A stretch of 59,002 nucleotides of DNA from Sideroxydans lithotrophicus (GCA_020723185.1 DYJI01000007.1:1-59002), one strand, 5' to 3'; positions 1 to 7,462 are shown, counted from the stretch's first letter. Program-made: numbers and translations. Notes: generated by a model from the letters alone, not told the origin.

Positions 1-112
1 CCTTTCGCTTTCGCTAAGTTTAGTGTGTTGCGTCGACGGATTGAATCCGCACCGAGAAACAGCCATTGCTGATTTCGAAACAAGGCTTTTCTAATGCGCG
101 ACGGGGTCTTTT

Positions 113-985
113 TCAGCTGAGCGCAATGCGGTCGAGGTAACGCGCGCGGTACAGCAGCCGGGGCTGCTGCGGATCGTCGGTGAAGGCGCTGCGGTCATGC
201 AGCACGTTGTTGCAGAGCAGGCCCATGCCGGGTTGCAGCGTGCCGTGGAAGACCAGCGGCAGATCGGCGGCGAGCAGGGCTTCCAGTGCGGCGACGGCAG
301 CCTGGGTGGCCTCATCTTTCTTCCATTCGATGCTGCGTGTGCGGGCGGTGTAGCGCATGTGCAGCTTGCCTTCGGCATCCACTGAAAATACGGGGCCACC
401 CTGTGCAGGACGCACGCCGTCGTTCTCATCGACACGTTCGGGGATGGTCATGGCGTCGGGCTGCATCAGCGCGGTGATGTGCGCGGGATCCTGCTCACGT
501 AGCATGAGGTAGGCCAGTTCATGGTCCATCAGGCGGTTGTGGCCGCCGCTGGCGGCGGCGCGCACGCAGTGCAGCACCATGGCGCGTATCTGCCGTTCCG
601 GCGGGTTGTAGTAGCCGTCGGTATGCCACTTGATGGGCTTGTCGGTGTAGGGGATGTAGTGCTGGCGGGTGCCGCCGTCGAACACGCGGATGGATGACAC
701 GCCGTCTTCTCCGGCCAGCCAGTTGGCATCCAGATGGTTCAGGCCGAACTGCTCGCCGAGTTTGCGCAGGATGTTGCTGTCTTCTTCCAGCATGGGGCTG
801 GCGTAGATGGCCATGTTGCAACGGCGGATGCGGTCGGCCAGTGCGCCATGCTCGGCGGGAGTGAGGGCGCGGGGGTCGCGCACCTCGACGATGAGGTCTT
901 CCATCGTGCGCGGGGCGCTCGCGAGTTTGGCATCGCGCCAGCGCTGCCAGGCAGCATCGTCATCAAGGTCGAACGGGTTGTTCAT
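113..985 (-). CDS. TauD/TfdA-family Fe(II)/2-oxoglutarate dioxygenase
   Basis: Predicted non-haem iron dioxygenase of 290 residues, cytoplasmic (no signal peptide). The facial triad is visible: H121-T-D123 within KWHTDGYY and the distal H263 in NNVLHDRSAF, followed by arginines (R276, R280) suited to binding 2-oxoglutarate. This is the usual TauD/TfdA layout and a normal length. The substrate cannot be read from sequence; taurine or another organosulfur compound is only a guess from the family. I start it at 985, where its ATG overlaps the upstream gene's stop (TGATG); an open frame continues to 1114 but runs inside that gene. It is the last gene of a six-gene operon divergent from dsr, so its substrate may be linked to sulfur metabolism. 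Confidence 0.85.
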   Translation of the reverse strand: MNNPFDLDDDAAWQRWRDAKLASAPRTMEDLIVEVRDPRALTPAEHGALADRIRRCNMAIYASPMLEEDSNILRKLGEQFGLNHLDANWLAGEDGVSSIRVFDGGTRQHYIPYTDKPIKWHTDGYYNPPERQIRAMVLHCVRAAASGGHNRLMDHELAYLMLREQDPAHITALMQPDAMTIPERVDENDGVRPAQGGPVFSVDAEGKLHMRYTARTRSIEWKKDEATQAAVAALEALLAADLPLVFHGTLQPGMGLLCNNVLHDRSAFTDDPQQPRLLYRARYLDRIALS

Positions 986-1620
986 CAGTCTCCGCTCGTG
1001 CTCTTGCGGGTGCGGGTCGGGCGCGGTTCCTGTTCCCACAGGCCGCGCAGCGTCTTTTCCAGTTGCTCGATGGAATAGGGTGCCTCGAAGCTGATCATCG
1101 GGTCGATGATCCACTTCGCATCTTCTTCGTTCAGCACCTGGCCGATGTTGTAGGCAAGCAAGCGGTAGAAGCCGTAGTCCGGCCCCTGTTCGGTGTAGTC
1201 GTAGTCGGCATATTCACCGGCACGCCGGTTCACCAGATCGATGAAGTCCTGTTTGCAGGTCGCAAGGTCGCTCTCCAGCAGTCGGCTGCGGTTCTCGGCA
1301 TAGGTCTCGCCGCTGCGGTTGGCCAGGTTGCCGGTGAAGATCGCGCGATCCTCGGCCGACAGTTGGCGGTAGGCGATGCGGTCCGCCGCGAGGATGAGGA
1401 ACACCAGATACTCGGCGAGGAAATCCAGATACTGCGGACCGACGGCGATCTCGAAGTCGTACTTGCGCGTGTTGCGCAGTGCACCATCGGCGATGCGCCA
1501 CAGGGAAAAGGCGAGCGCGTCCGATATCTCCTGCGGCGTGCGTTCGCGACCTTCCTTGAACCAGCGGCTCTTGATGCGGATCGCGACGTGCGCCTTATCC
1601 CTTGCGGATGTAGAACTCAT
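985..1620 (-). CDS. Hypothetical protein of the dsr-divergent operon
   Basis: Unrecognised 211-residue soluble protein, rich in charged and helix-forming residues, with no signal peptide or membrane segment. It has one cysteine (in LATCKQDF) and a tyrosine/aspartate-rich stretch around EYADYDYTEQGPDYGFY. It overlaps the 3' end of the TusA-tandem gene by 26 bases and its stop overlaps the dioxygenase start, so the three are almost certainly co-translated. The overlap is the main reason to believe the gene is real. I cannot assign a function; a structural or adaptor role for the operon is possible. Confidence 0.75.
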   Translation of the reverse strand: MSSTSARDKAHVAIRIKSRWFKEGRERTPQEISDALAFSLWRIADGALRNTRKYDFEIAVGPQYLDFLAEYLVFLILAADRIAYRQLSAEDRAIFTGNLANRSGETYAENRSRLLESDLATCKQDFIDLVNRRAGEYADYDYTEQGPDYGFYRLLAYNIGQVLNEEDAKWIIDPMISFEAPYSIEQLEKTLRGLWEQEPRPTRTRKSTSGD

Positions 1621-2077
1621 GCACGCCTGCCGAGGTTTCGACGGTCTCCAGCACGGTCATGCCGGTGCTTGCGGCCCAGCCTTCGATGTCCGAAGCTACG
1701 CCCGGGCAATCGCTTACCAGTTTGAGCACTTCCTTGGCCTGCATGCCGTTCAGCAGTTTCTTCGCTTCGACGATGGGGCCGGGGCAGACCGCGCCGCGGA
1801 TATCCAGCGAGACGTGGGCGTGCGGATGCTTGGCGCTCTTGCCGCCTTTCTGGATGTGGTAGCCGGTGCTGCCCCCTTCCATCTTCTCGGTCTTGATGAT
1901 CGAATTGCCGGTCAGCTCCGCCCAGGAGAACAGGTCGTCCGGGGTGCCGGGACAGTTGGAGATCAGCAACAGCACCTGACCAGGGTTCAATTCGTCCACC
2001 ATGCGCTTTGCGCCGATCAGCGGCTTGGGGCAGGACAAGCCCTTCATGTCCAGTACTACATGCACGTTATCCATCAT
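1595..2077 (-). CDS. Tandem TusA-domain sulfur carrier protein
   Basis: 160-residue protein made of two TusA/SirA-like domains. TusA proteins carry a persulfide on the cysteine of a CPxP motif and hand sulfur to DsrE or TusD-type partners. Domain 1 (about residues 5-77) has C16 in CPKP; domain 2 (about 86-160) has C98 in CPGP, so both carrier cysteines are present. Each domain also repeats a later NCPG/DCPG cysteine (C42, C124). Single-domain TusA is about 80 residues, so this is a clear fusion or internal duplication. The start at 2077 (MMD) has an AGGAG six bases upstream. It lies between a DsrC-like gene and an unknown gene in the operon divergent from dsrA. No single-domain tusA is seen in this window. 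Confidence 0.9.
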   Translation of the reverse strand: MMDNVHVVLDMKGLSCPKPLIGAKRMVDELNPGQVLLLISNCPGTPDDLFSWAELTGNSIIKTEKMEGGSTGYHIQKGGKSAKHPHAHVSLDIRGAVCPGPIVEAKKLLNGMQAKEVLKLVSDCPGVASDIEGWAASTGMTVLETVETSAGVHEFYIRKG

Positions 2078-2087
2078 CTCGTTCTCC

Positions 2088-2417
2088 TTAGTAGCCGCCC
2101 TTGCCGTAGGGCTGGGGCAGGCCCGCGACCTTGGCAGCCTGTTTGGCCGGGCCGGTTGGGAACAGATCATACAGCGCCTTGCTGTCGGCCTCGGGCCAGA
2201 ATTCGTTCACGCCCTTGAGCATGTTGCGGAAGTTCGGGGTGTGGCCTTCTTCGCGATATTGCTCGCGCATGTAGTTGATGATCTCCCAGTGTTTCGGGGT
2301 CAGCTCGATGCCTTCGGCAGCGGCGATCACGCCCACCACTTCCTCGCTGTAATCCGGCTCCAGCAGGTAGCCGTCGTCATCGGTTGCAAGTTCGTTACCA
2401 GCTACTACGTATCCCAT
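2088..2417 (-). CDS. DsrC/TusE-family protein lacking both redox cysteines (RspA-like)
   Basis: 109-residue member of the DsrC/TusE family, recognisable by the EGIELTPKHWEIINYMREQY core, the DLFPTGPAKQA segment and the GLPQP C-terminal arm. In true DsrC two C-terminal-arm cysteines carry the sulfur; here the first is alanine (KQAAKVAG) and the penultimate position is glycine (ends GKGGY), and no cysteine remains in the protein. It therefore cannot act as a persulfide or trisulfide carrier. Such members have been grouped as RspA, proposed regulatory sulfur-related proteins. A DNA-binding or decoy role toward DsrAB/DsrK is an inference. Start at 2417 has an AGGAGG upstream. The canonical dsrC lies at 7100. 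Confidence 0.9.
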   Translation of the reverse strand: MGYVVAGNELATDDDGYLLEPDYSEEVVGVIAAAEGIELTPKHWEIINYMREQYREEGHTPNFRNMLKGVNEFWPEADSKALYDLFPTGPAKQAAKVAGLPQPYGKGGY

Positions 2418-2456
2418 CGTTGCCTCCTTCGTTTGTTGAGTCAAAGTTTTCGAATG

Positions 2457-3044
2457 TCACTCCAGGCCGGAGATGACCTTGTACGGCACAAAGATGCCGC
2501 AACCCAGATTGCGCCCGCTACCCATACCGGCGTATTGGACACGCAAGGAATCCTCGTCTTTCAGGTCGTGCATCACCAGGCTGAAGCCGCTGATGTCCTG
2601 ACCATCCGTATTCAGCCGGTGATGCCGTCCGCAGATCAGTTTGCTCTGCACTTCGAGTGCATCCAGCGCGGTCTGCACCATCTGCATGAATTCGATCTCG
2701 TCGGCAGGCCCCACCACCAGATGCGCGGCCAGGGTGGGGTAGGGCTGGATCTCGCGTGTCTTGCCTTGCCCCAGACGTACTTCGCTGTCGCCGATCTGCA
2801 AGGCTTGTTCGGAGAGCGCAAGCACGGCATCCAGCATGTCCAGCGGTGTGCGCACCAGTAGCTTGCTGCGCTTGGGGAGCAGCAGTTCGCCATTGTTGGT
2901 GGGGCCGCGCAGGGGGATCACGCCCACATCCTCGCTGTCGGCCAAGGTCGGCGCGATACGCAGCAGCGCCGCCCACAACTTGCGGGGATAGTCGGCGGGG
3001 ATGCTTTCGCCGTGCAGATCGAAGCTGATCTCGATCGCGCTCAT
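2457..3044 (-). CDS. Cas6-like RAMP protein (Cas6/Cmx6-type) outside a CRISPR locus
   Basis: 195-residue protein resembling the Cas6/Cmx6 (MYXAN-type) endoribonuclease family. I see an N-terminal strand pattern with HGESIPADYPRKLWAALLRI, a middle RSKLLVRTP segment, and near the C terminus (173-183) the RAMP glycine-rich loop GMGSGRNLGCG, which fits G-h-G-x5-G-h-G and is followed by IFVP. Cas6 proteins bind and cut CRISPR-repeat hairpins; histidines H141 and H142 could be catalytic, but I cannot prove this. No repeats, cas1/cas2 or effector genes are near. Its ATG overlaps the upstream gene's stop (ATGA), and it sits between a tiny protein and a DsrC-like gene, so its RNA target, if any, is probably not a crRNA precursor. 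Confidence 0.75.
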   Translation of the reverse strand: MSAIEISFDLHGESIPADYPRKLWAALLRIAPTLADSEDVGVIPLRGPTNNGELLLPKRSKLLVRTPLDMLDAVLALSEQALQIGDSEVRLGQGKTREIQPYPTLAAHLVVGPADEIEFMQMVQTALDALEVQSKLICGRHHRLNTDGQDISGFSLVMHDLKDEDSLRVQYAGMGSGRNLGCGIFVPYKVISGLE

Positions 3045-3256
3045 GCCTGCTGCTGGGCCTCTGCCCATTTCTGCATGACGGCGGCCCAGTGTTTGGCCGT
3101 CTCGGGGTCGATGTCGAAGATGGTGAAGCGCTTGCCTTCACGGATGCGGACGCGCAGCATGTTCAAGCCGCCTTCTTCATGGTCGACATGCTGCAGATCG
3201 ATCTGCTGCTTTCCGATCGGTGCGGTGAACTGGTCGATAGTGCTGATATGTGCCAT
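3041..3256 (-). CDS. Small conserved-looking protein, first gene of the dsr-divergent operon
   Basis: 71-residue soluble protein without cysteines. It has a predicted beta-rich first half (GKQQIDLQHVDHEEGGLNML, then RVRIREGKRFTIFDID) and a short C-terminal helix ending in an acidic/glutamine tail. I do not recognise it with confidence. It is the first gene of the minus-strand operon and its stop overlaps the start of the Cas6-like gene by four bases, which argues for translational coupling and possibly a functional partnership. Its promoter must lie in the region shared with dsrA. Confidence 0.7.
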   Translation of the reverse strand: MAHISTIDQFTAPIGKQQIDLQHVDHEEGGLNMLRVRIREGKRFTIFDIDPETAKHWAAVMQKWAEAQQQA

Positions 3257-3535
3257 GGTTGTCCTGTGCGGGTTTCCCCGGTTGCCTTAGTCAATGGGTC
3301 GGGTAATAGGGCGAGTCTAGCCGTAATGCCCCCTGCATTGGAATACTACCGGGGAAGGTAAAAGCACCCCCCATTAGAGTTACCTAACATACCCGCTCAG
3401 GGTGATGGTTTGCCGGGGGTCACCCTCGTAATATGCTCAACCATTAGAAACCGGGACGAAGAGCCCGGACAAGATCAACCAACCCTGCCGAGCACTGCAC
3501 TAGCCAGAGGCAAGCAAATCGAAAGGAAAGACATT
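3257..3535. promoter_or_regulatory. Divergent promoter region between the Cas6-like operon and dsrA
   Basis: 279-base intergenic stretch, lower in GC than its flanks and full of C-runs and G-runs. A TAATAT at 3429-3434 could be a -10 box for dsrA but has no convincing -35, which suits an activator-dependent promoter. A purine-rich GAAAGGAAAG precedes the dsrA ATG at 3536. No gene is seen here. Confidence 0.6.
3367..3387. promoter_or_regulatory. Candidate regulator-binding element upstream of dsrA
   Basis: CCCCCCATTAGAGTTA followed by a TACCTAA heptamer. The same C6-CAT...GTTA arrangement occurs at 57412-57429 between sat and soeA, and a related element lies at 26923-26960 upstream of sqr. 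TACCTAA matches six of seven positions of the NarL heptamer TACYYMT. Binding by the NarL-type regulator at 26969-27631 is an inference. Confidence 0.4.
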
Positions 3536-4831
3536 ATGGCCAAGAAGCTGCATGACACCCCTAATCTGGATCAACTGGAGTCCGGCCCATGGCCTAGCTT
3601 CGTCACCGGCCTGAAGCATCTGGCCAAGGACAAGGACTATGTGGTCGACCTGCTGGGTCAACTGGAAGAGTCCTACAAGACCAAGAAGGGTTACTGGAAG
3701 GGCGGTACGGTCGGCGTGTTCGGCTACGGTGGCGGTGTGATCCCGCGTTTCACCGAGCTGAAGAACGAAGACGGTTCTCCCAAGTTCCCTGATGCTGCCG
3801 AATTCCATACGCTGCGTGTGATGCCGCCTCCCGGCATGCACTACGATACCAACACCCTGCGCAAGTTCTGCGACATCTGGGAAGAGCATGGTTCCGGCCT
3901 GATCGCCTTCCACGGCCAGTCCGGCGACATCATGTTCCAGGGCGCGACCACCGAGAACGTTCAAAAAGCCTTCGACGAGTTCAATGAGATGGGCTTCGAC
4001 CTCGGCGGTGCAGGCCCGGCCGTGCGTACTTCCATGTCCTGCGTGGGTGCCGCGCGCTGCGAGCAGTCCTGCTATAACGAGGCACAGGCGCACCGTGCCG
4101 TGCTGAACACCTTCCTCGATGACATCCATCGTCCTTCGCTGCCGTACAAGTTCAAGTTCAAGTTCTCGGGCTGCCCGAACGACTGCATGAACTCGGTGCA
4201 GCGCGCCGACATGGCTGTCATCGGCACATGGCGCGACAATATCCGTACCGATGAAGCGCTGGCCAAGAAGTGGTTCGCCAAGCACGGCATGGATGAGCTG
4301 GTGAACGATGTGGTCGCCCGTTGCCCGACCAAGGCCTTCCAGGTCAAGGAGATCTCCAAGATCAAGTCCGGCGAGCATATCTCCAGCGTCAAGGTGAGCG
4401 ATACCCATGCTGTCGAGATCGACAACCAGGATTGCGTGCGCTGCATGCACTGCATCAACGTCATGACCGGCGCACTGGCTCCGGGCAAGGACAAGGGTGC
4501 GACCGTGCTGGTCGGCGGCAAGAGCCACCTGAAGATCGGCGGCCTGATGGGTACCGTGGTGCTGCCGTTCATCAAGCTGGATACCGAAGAAGAGGTCGAG
4601 AAGCTGGTCGATTTCGCCCAGCGTACCATCGACTTCTTTGCCGAGAACGCGCTGGAGCACGAGCGTACCGGCGAGATGATCGAGCGTATCGGTCTGGCCA
4701 ACTTCCTGGATGCGATGGAAGTCGAGGTCGATCCCGCCATGGTCAATTCACCGCGCATGAACCCCTACGTCCGTACCGACGGTTGGGACGAAGAAGTCGC
4801 CAAGATCAACGCCAAGAAGCAAGCAGCCTGA
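3536..4831 (+). CDS. dsrA: Reverse-type dissimilatory sulfite reductase alpha subunit
   Basis: DsrA, 431 residues, the usual length. With DsrB it forms the cytoplasmic siroheme enzyme that, in sulfur oxidisers, releases sulfite from DsrC-bound sulfur. Cluster ligands are visible: C169 and C175 (SCVGAARCEQSC) and C213/C217 (SGCPNDC) for the siroheme-coupled [4Fe-4S], and C263 with C300-x2-C303-x2-C306 for the inserted ferredoxin domain. The start is the ATG at 3536 (MAKKLHD) after a GAAAGGAAAG site; upstream in-frame codons lie in the promoter region. First gene of the dsr operon, 11 bases before dsrB. Dense CG-rich codon use matches its neighbours. Confidence 0.97.
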   Translation: MAKKLHDTPNLDQLESGPWPSFVTGLKHLAKDKDYVVDLLGQLEESYKTKKGYWKGGTVGVFGYGGGVIPRFTELKNEDGSPKFPDAAEFHTLRVMPPPGMHYDTNTLRKFCDIWEEHGSGLIAFHGQSGDIMFQGATTENVQKAFDEFNEMGFDLGGAGPAVRTSMSCVGAARCEQSCYNEAQAHRAVLNTFLDDIHRPSLPYKFKFKFSGCPNDCMNSVQRADMAVIGTWRDNIRTDEALAKKWFAKHGMDELVNDVVARCPTKAFQVKEISKIKSGEHISSVKVSDTHAVEIDNQDCVRCMHCINVMTGALAPGKDKGATVLVGGKSHLKIGGLMGTVVLPFIKLDTEEEVEKLVDFAQRTIDFFAENALEHERTGEMIERIGLANFLDAMEVEVDPAMVNSPRMNPYVRTDGWDEEVAKINAKKQAA

Positions 4832-4842
4832 GGAGATAGAAG

Positions 4843-5937
4843 ATGAATCAAGCCGTCCAAGCCGCACCCGCAGCAAAGCGCAAGCCGAAGGAGACCGGCG
4901 TACCGGAGAATACCCAGTACCTGCACCCGACGCTGGCGAAGAACTATGGCAACTGGAAGTATCACGACCGTCCGCGTCCGGGCGTGCTGCATCACGTGGC
5001 ACACAGCGGCGACGAGGTATGGTCCGTGCGTGCCGGTACCCAGCGCCAGATGGATGTCTACACCATCCGCAAGCTGTGCGACATCGCCGACAAGTTCGCA
5101 GAAGGCCGTGTGCGCTTCACCATCCGTTCCAACATCGAATTCATCGTGTCTGACGAGAAGAAGGTGGCACCGCTGATCGCCGAGCTAGAAAAGAGCGGCT
5201 TCCCGGTCGGTGGTACCGGCAACTCGGTGACCATGATCGCCCACACCCAGGGCTGGCTGCACTGCGACATCCCCGGCACTGACGCTTCCGGCGTGGTGAA
5301 GGCGCTGATGGATGAACTGTATGAAGAGTTCCGCCGCGAAGAGATGCCGAACCGTGTGCACCTGTCCACCTCCTGCTGCGAGATCAACTGCGGCGGTCAG
5401 GCTGACTTGGCCATCATCGTGCAGCACACCAAGCCGCCCGTGATCAATCACGATCTGGTCGCCAACGTCTGCGAACGTCCGACCGTGGTGGCGCGTTGCC
5501 CGGTTGCGGCGATCCGCCCGGCTATGGTCAACGGCAAGCCTTCGCTGGAGATCGACGAGTCCAAGTGTATGTGCTGCGGTGCTTGCTACCCTCCATGCCC
5601 GCCGATGCAGATCAACGATCCGGAATTCTCCAAGCTGGCGATCTGGGTCGGTGGCAAGAACTCCAACGCGCGCGGCAAGCCGACCTTCATGAAGATGGTT
5701 GCCGCCGGTCTGCCCAACAATCCGCCGCGCTGGCCGGAAGTGAGTGCCGTCGTGAAGCGCATCCTCACCGTCTACAAGGAAGATGCACGTGGCTGGGAGC
5801 GTCTGGCTGACTGGATCGATCGTATCGGCTGGCCGCGCTTCTTCGAGAAGACCGGTCTGCCGTTCACCAAGTACCTGATCGACGACTGGCGCGGTTCGCG
5901 TTACAACCTGAACGCTTCGGCACATATCCGTTTCTGA
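4843..5937 (+). CDS. dsrB: Reverse-type dissimilatory sulfite reductase beta subunit
   Basis: DsrB, 364 residues, partner of DsrA in the alpha2beta2 sulfite reductase. The siroheme/[4Fe-4S] segment STSCCEINCGGQ and the ferredoxin-domain motif CMCCGACYPPCPP are intact. A good Shine-Dalgarno (GAGGAG) precedes the ATG. The oxidative (reverse) direction is inferred from the accompanying dsrEFH, dsrL and sqr genes, which sulfate reducers usually lack. Confidence 0.97.
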   Translation: MNQAVQAAPAAKRKPKETGVPENTQYLHPTLAKNYGNWKYHDRPRPGVLHHVAHSGDEVWSVRAGTQRQMDVYTIRKLCDIADKFAEGRVRFTIRSNIEFIVSDEKKVAPLIAELEKSGFPVGGTGNSVTMIAHTQGWLHCDIPGTDASGVVKALMDELYEEFRREEMPNRVHLSTSCCEINCGGQADLAIIVQHTKPPVINHDLVANVCERPTVVARCPVAAIRPAMVNGKPSLEIDESKCMCCGACYPPCPPMQINDPEFSKLAIWVGGKNSNARGKPTFMKMVAAGLPNNPPRWPEVSAVVKRILTVYKEDARGWERLADWIDRIGWPRFFEKTGLPFTKYLIDDWRGSRYNLNASAHIRF

Positions 5938-5950
5938 GCGAGGTGACTGA

Positions 5951-6310
5951 ATGAAGTTCGGGATCGTAGTCAACGAGGGGCCGTATCAGCATCAGGCGAG
6001 CGATTCCGCTTACCTGTTCGCCAAGGCGGCCATCGAGGCGGGACATGAAGTGTGGCGTGTGTTCTTCTATCACGACGGCGTGAACAACGCCTCGCGCCTG
6101 ACCGAGCCGCCGCAGGACGACCGCAACATCGTCAACCGCTGGACCAAACTGGCGGAAGAGCACAAGGTCGACCTGGTGGTGTGCGTGGCGGCTGCATTGC
6201 GTCGCGGCATCAAGGAAGAGAACCTGGCGACGGGATTCCGCATCTCGGGTCTGGGGCAACTGGTCGAGTCCGGCATCAAGTGCGACCGTCTGGTCACCTT
6301 CGGCGATTGA
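5951..6310 (+). CDS. dsrE: Sulfur relay protein DsrE (TusD-like)
   Basis: DsrE, 119 residues, sulfur-carrying subunit of the alpha2beta2gamma2 DsrEFH complex, which takes sulfane sulfur from TusA/rhodanese and passes it to DsrC. The active cysteine is C78 in LVVCVAAALRRG, the position known from Allochromatium. It is 13 bases after dsrB and 10 before dsrF, so part of the same transcript. DsrEFH is a marker of sulfur oxidisers. Confidence 0.96.
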   Translation: MKFGIVVNEGPYQHQASDSAYLFAKAAIEAGHEVWRVFFYHDGVNNASRLTEPPQDDRNIVNRWTKLAEEHKVDLVVCVAAALRRGIKEENLATGFRISGLGQLVESGIKCDRLVTFGD

Positions 6311-6320
6311 GGAGAACGGA

Positions 6321-6686
6321 ATGAGCGATCAAAAGAAATTCATGTTCGTGAACCGCAAGGCGCCTTACGGCACGATCTACGCGCTGGAATCGCTGGAAGT
6401 GGTGTTGATCACCGCGGCTTTCGACCAGGATGTCTCGCTGGCTTTCCTCGACGACGGTGTCTACCAGCTGAAGAAGGGCATGCAGACCAAGGGCATCGAG
6501 ACCAAGAACTTCTCGCCCACCTACCGTGCGCTGGAAGACTACGACGTCGAGAAGCTGTACGTCGAAAAGGAAGCGATGGAAGCACGCGGTCTGAACGAGG
6601 ACGACTTCATCGTCGGCGTCACCGTGCTGAGCCGTGCCGAGATGGGCAAACTGATGGACGAGCAAGACGTCGTCCTGAGTTTCTAA
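6321..6686 (+). CDS. dsrF: Sulfur relay protein DsrF (TusC-like)
   Basis: DsrF, 121 residues, structural subunit of DsrEFH. It has the DsrE-fold pattern (FMFVNRKAPYGTIYALESLEV at the start, and a FLDDGVYQLKKG loop) and contains no cysteine, which fits its non-catalytic role in the complex. Preceded by GAGGAG and placed between dsrE and dsrH. Confidence 0.95.
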   Translation: MSDQKKFMFVNRKAPYGTIYALESLEVVLITAAFDQDVSLAFLDDGVYQLKKGMQTKGIETKNFSPTYRALEDYDVEKLYVEKEAMEARGLNEDDFIVGVTVLSRAEMGKLMDEQDVVLSF

Positions 6687-6696
6687 GGGGAAGAAC

Positions 6697-6996
6697 ATGC
6701 TACATATCGTGAACAAATCCCCGTTGACCAGCGGCACGCTGGAAAGCTGCCTGAACACCATGGTCGACGGCGGCGATGTCCTGCTGATCGAAGACGCGGT
6801 GTATGCCGCGACTGCCGGCAACGCCTTCGAATCCAAGCTGACCGCAGCCATGGGCCGTTGCAAGGTGCATGTGCTGATGCCGGACCTGGAAGCGCGCGGT
6901 CTGGGCGACCGCCTCATCGCAGGCGTGGCATCGGTGGACTATGCGGGATTCGTCGGACTGACGGTCAGCAACAAGAATTGCCAATCCTGGCTGTAA
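6697..6996 (+). CDS. dsrH: Sulfur relay protein DsrH (TusB-like)
   Basis: DsrH, 99 residues, smallest subunit of DsrEFH. The family start MLHIVNKSP and the LLIEDAVYA segment are visible. C18 lies near the position of the conserved DsrH cysteine, and further cysteines occur at C55 and near the C terminus (NCQSWL). Followed by about 100 bases before dsrC, the largest gap in the early dsr operon. Confidence 0.94.
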   Translation: MLHIVNKSPLTSGTLESCLNTMVDGGDVLLIEDAVYAATAGNAFESKLTAAMGRCKVHVLMPDLEARGLGDRLIAGVASVDYAGFVGLTVSNKNCQSWL

Positions 6997-7021
6997 CAAG
7001 AATCGCGTTGCGATAACGGTT

Positions 7022-7047
7022 CGCCCCACGGCGGGACATGCGGGGCG
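7022..7047 (+). other. Hairpin between dsrH and dsrC
   Basis: Inverted repeat CGCCCC (7022-7027) and GGGGCG (7042-7047) with a 14-base loop and no U-run after it. It sits in the dsrH-dsrC gap and could be an RNA-processing or 5'-stabilising stem that lets dsrC be expressed at a higher level than its neighbours; this is inference. Confidence 0.4.
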
Positions 7048-7099
7048 GAATGAGGGAAGAGTAGTAGTAGCAACCATTATTTTTTGAAGGAGATACAAC

Positions 7100-7435
7100 A
7101 TGGCTAGCATCGAAGTCGGCGGCAAGAGCTACGAAACAGACGAGGAAGGTTATCTGGTCAACCTGGCAGACTGGAACGCGGAAGTCGCGGACTACATCGC
7201 CAAGACAGAGAACATCGATATGACCGAGCAGCACTGGGAAGTGATCAACTTCCTGCGCGAGTACTTCGACGAGTACCAGATCGCACCGGCAGTGCGCGTG
7301 CTGACCAAGGCCATCGGCAAGAAGCTGGGTGCCGAGAAGGGCAACAGCGAGTACCTGTACGGCCTGTTCCCGTACGGTCCCGGCAAGCAGGCGTGCAAGA
7401 TCGCCGGTCTGCCGAAGCCGACCGGTTGCGTTTGA
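7100..7435 (+). CDS. dsrC: DsrC sulfur carrier with both arm cysteines
   Basis: Canonical DsrC, 111 residues. The C-terminal arm carries both conserved cysteines, C99 (KQACKIAG) and penultimate C110 (PTGCV), which form the trisulfide that DsrAB oxidises. This is the functional carrier among three DsrC-family proteins in the window; those at 2088 and 45663 lack these residues. A strong GAAGGAGAT ribosome site precedes the ATG, which fits a highly expressed protein. Next comes dsrM after 27 bases. Confidence 0.97.
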   Translation: MASIEVGGKSYETDEEGYLVNLADWNAEVADYIAKTENIDMTEQHWEVINFLREYFDEYQIAPAVRVLTKAIGKKLGAEKGNSEYLYGLFPYGPGKQACKIAGLPKPTGCV

Positions 7436-7462
7436 TCTGACGCAGGGAAGGGTGACCACACG

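Noticed and set aside
1-112. A gene fragment at the left edge
   Set aside because: Short AT/GC-mixed sequence with no frame resembling a protein; probably intergenic.
2457-3044. Taking the Cas6-like gene as a sign of a CRISPR locus
   Set aside because: No regularly spaced repeats and no other cas genes anywhere in the window.
3500-4660. Long minus-strand frame opposite dsrA (386 codons)
   Set aside because: Antisense shadow of dsrA codon bias; no recognisable domain or ribosome site.
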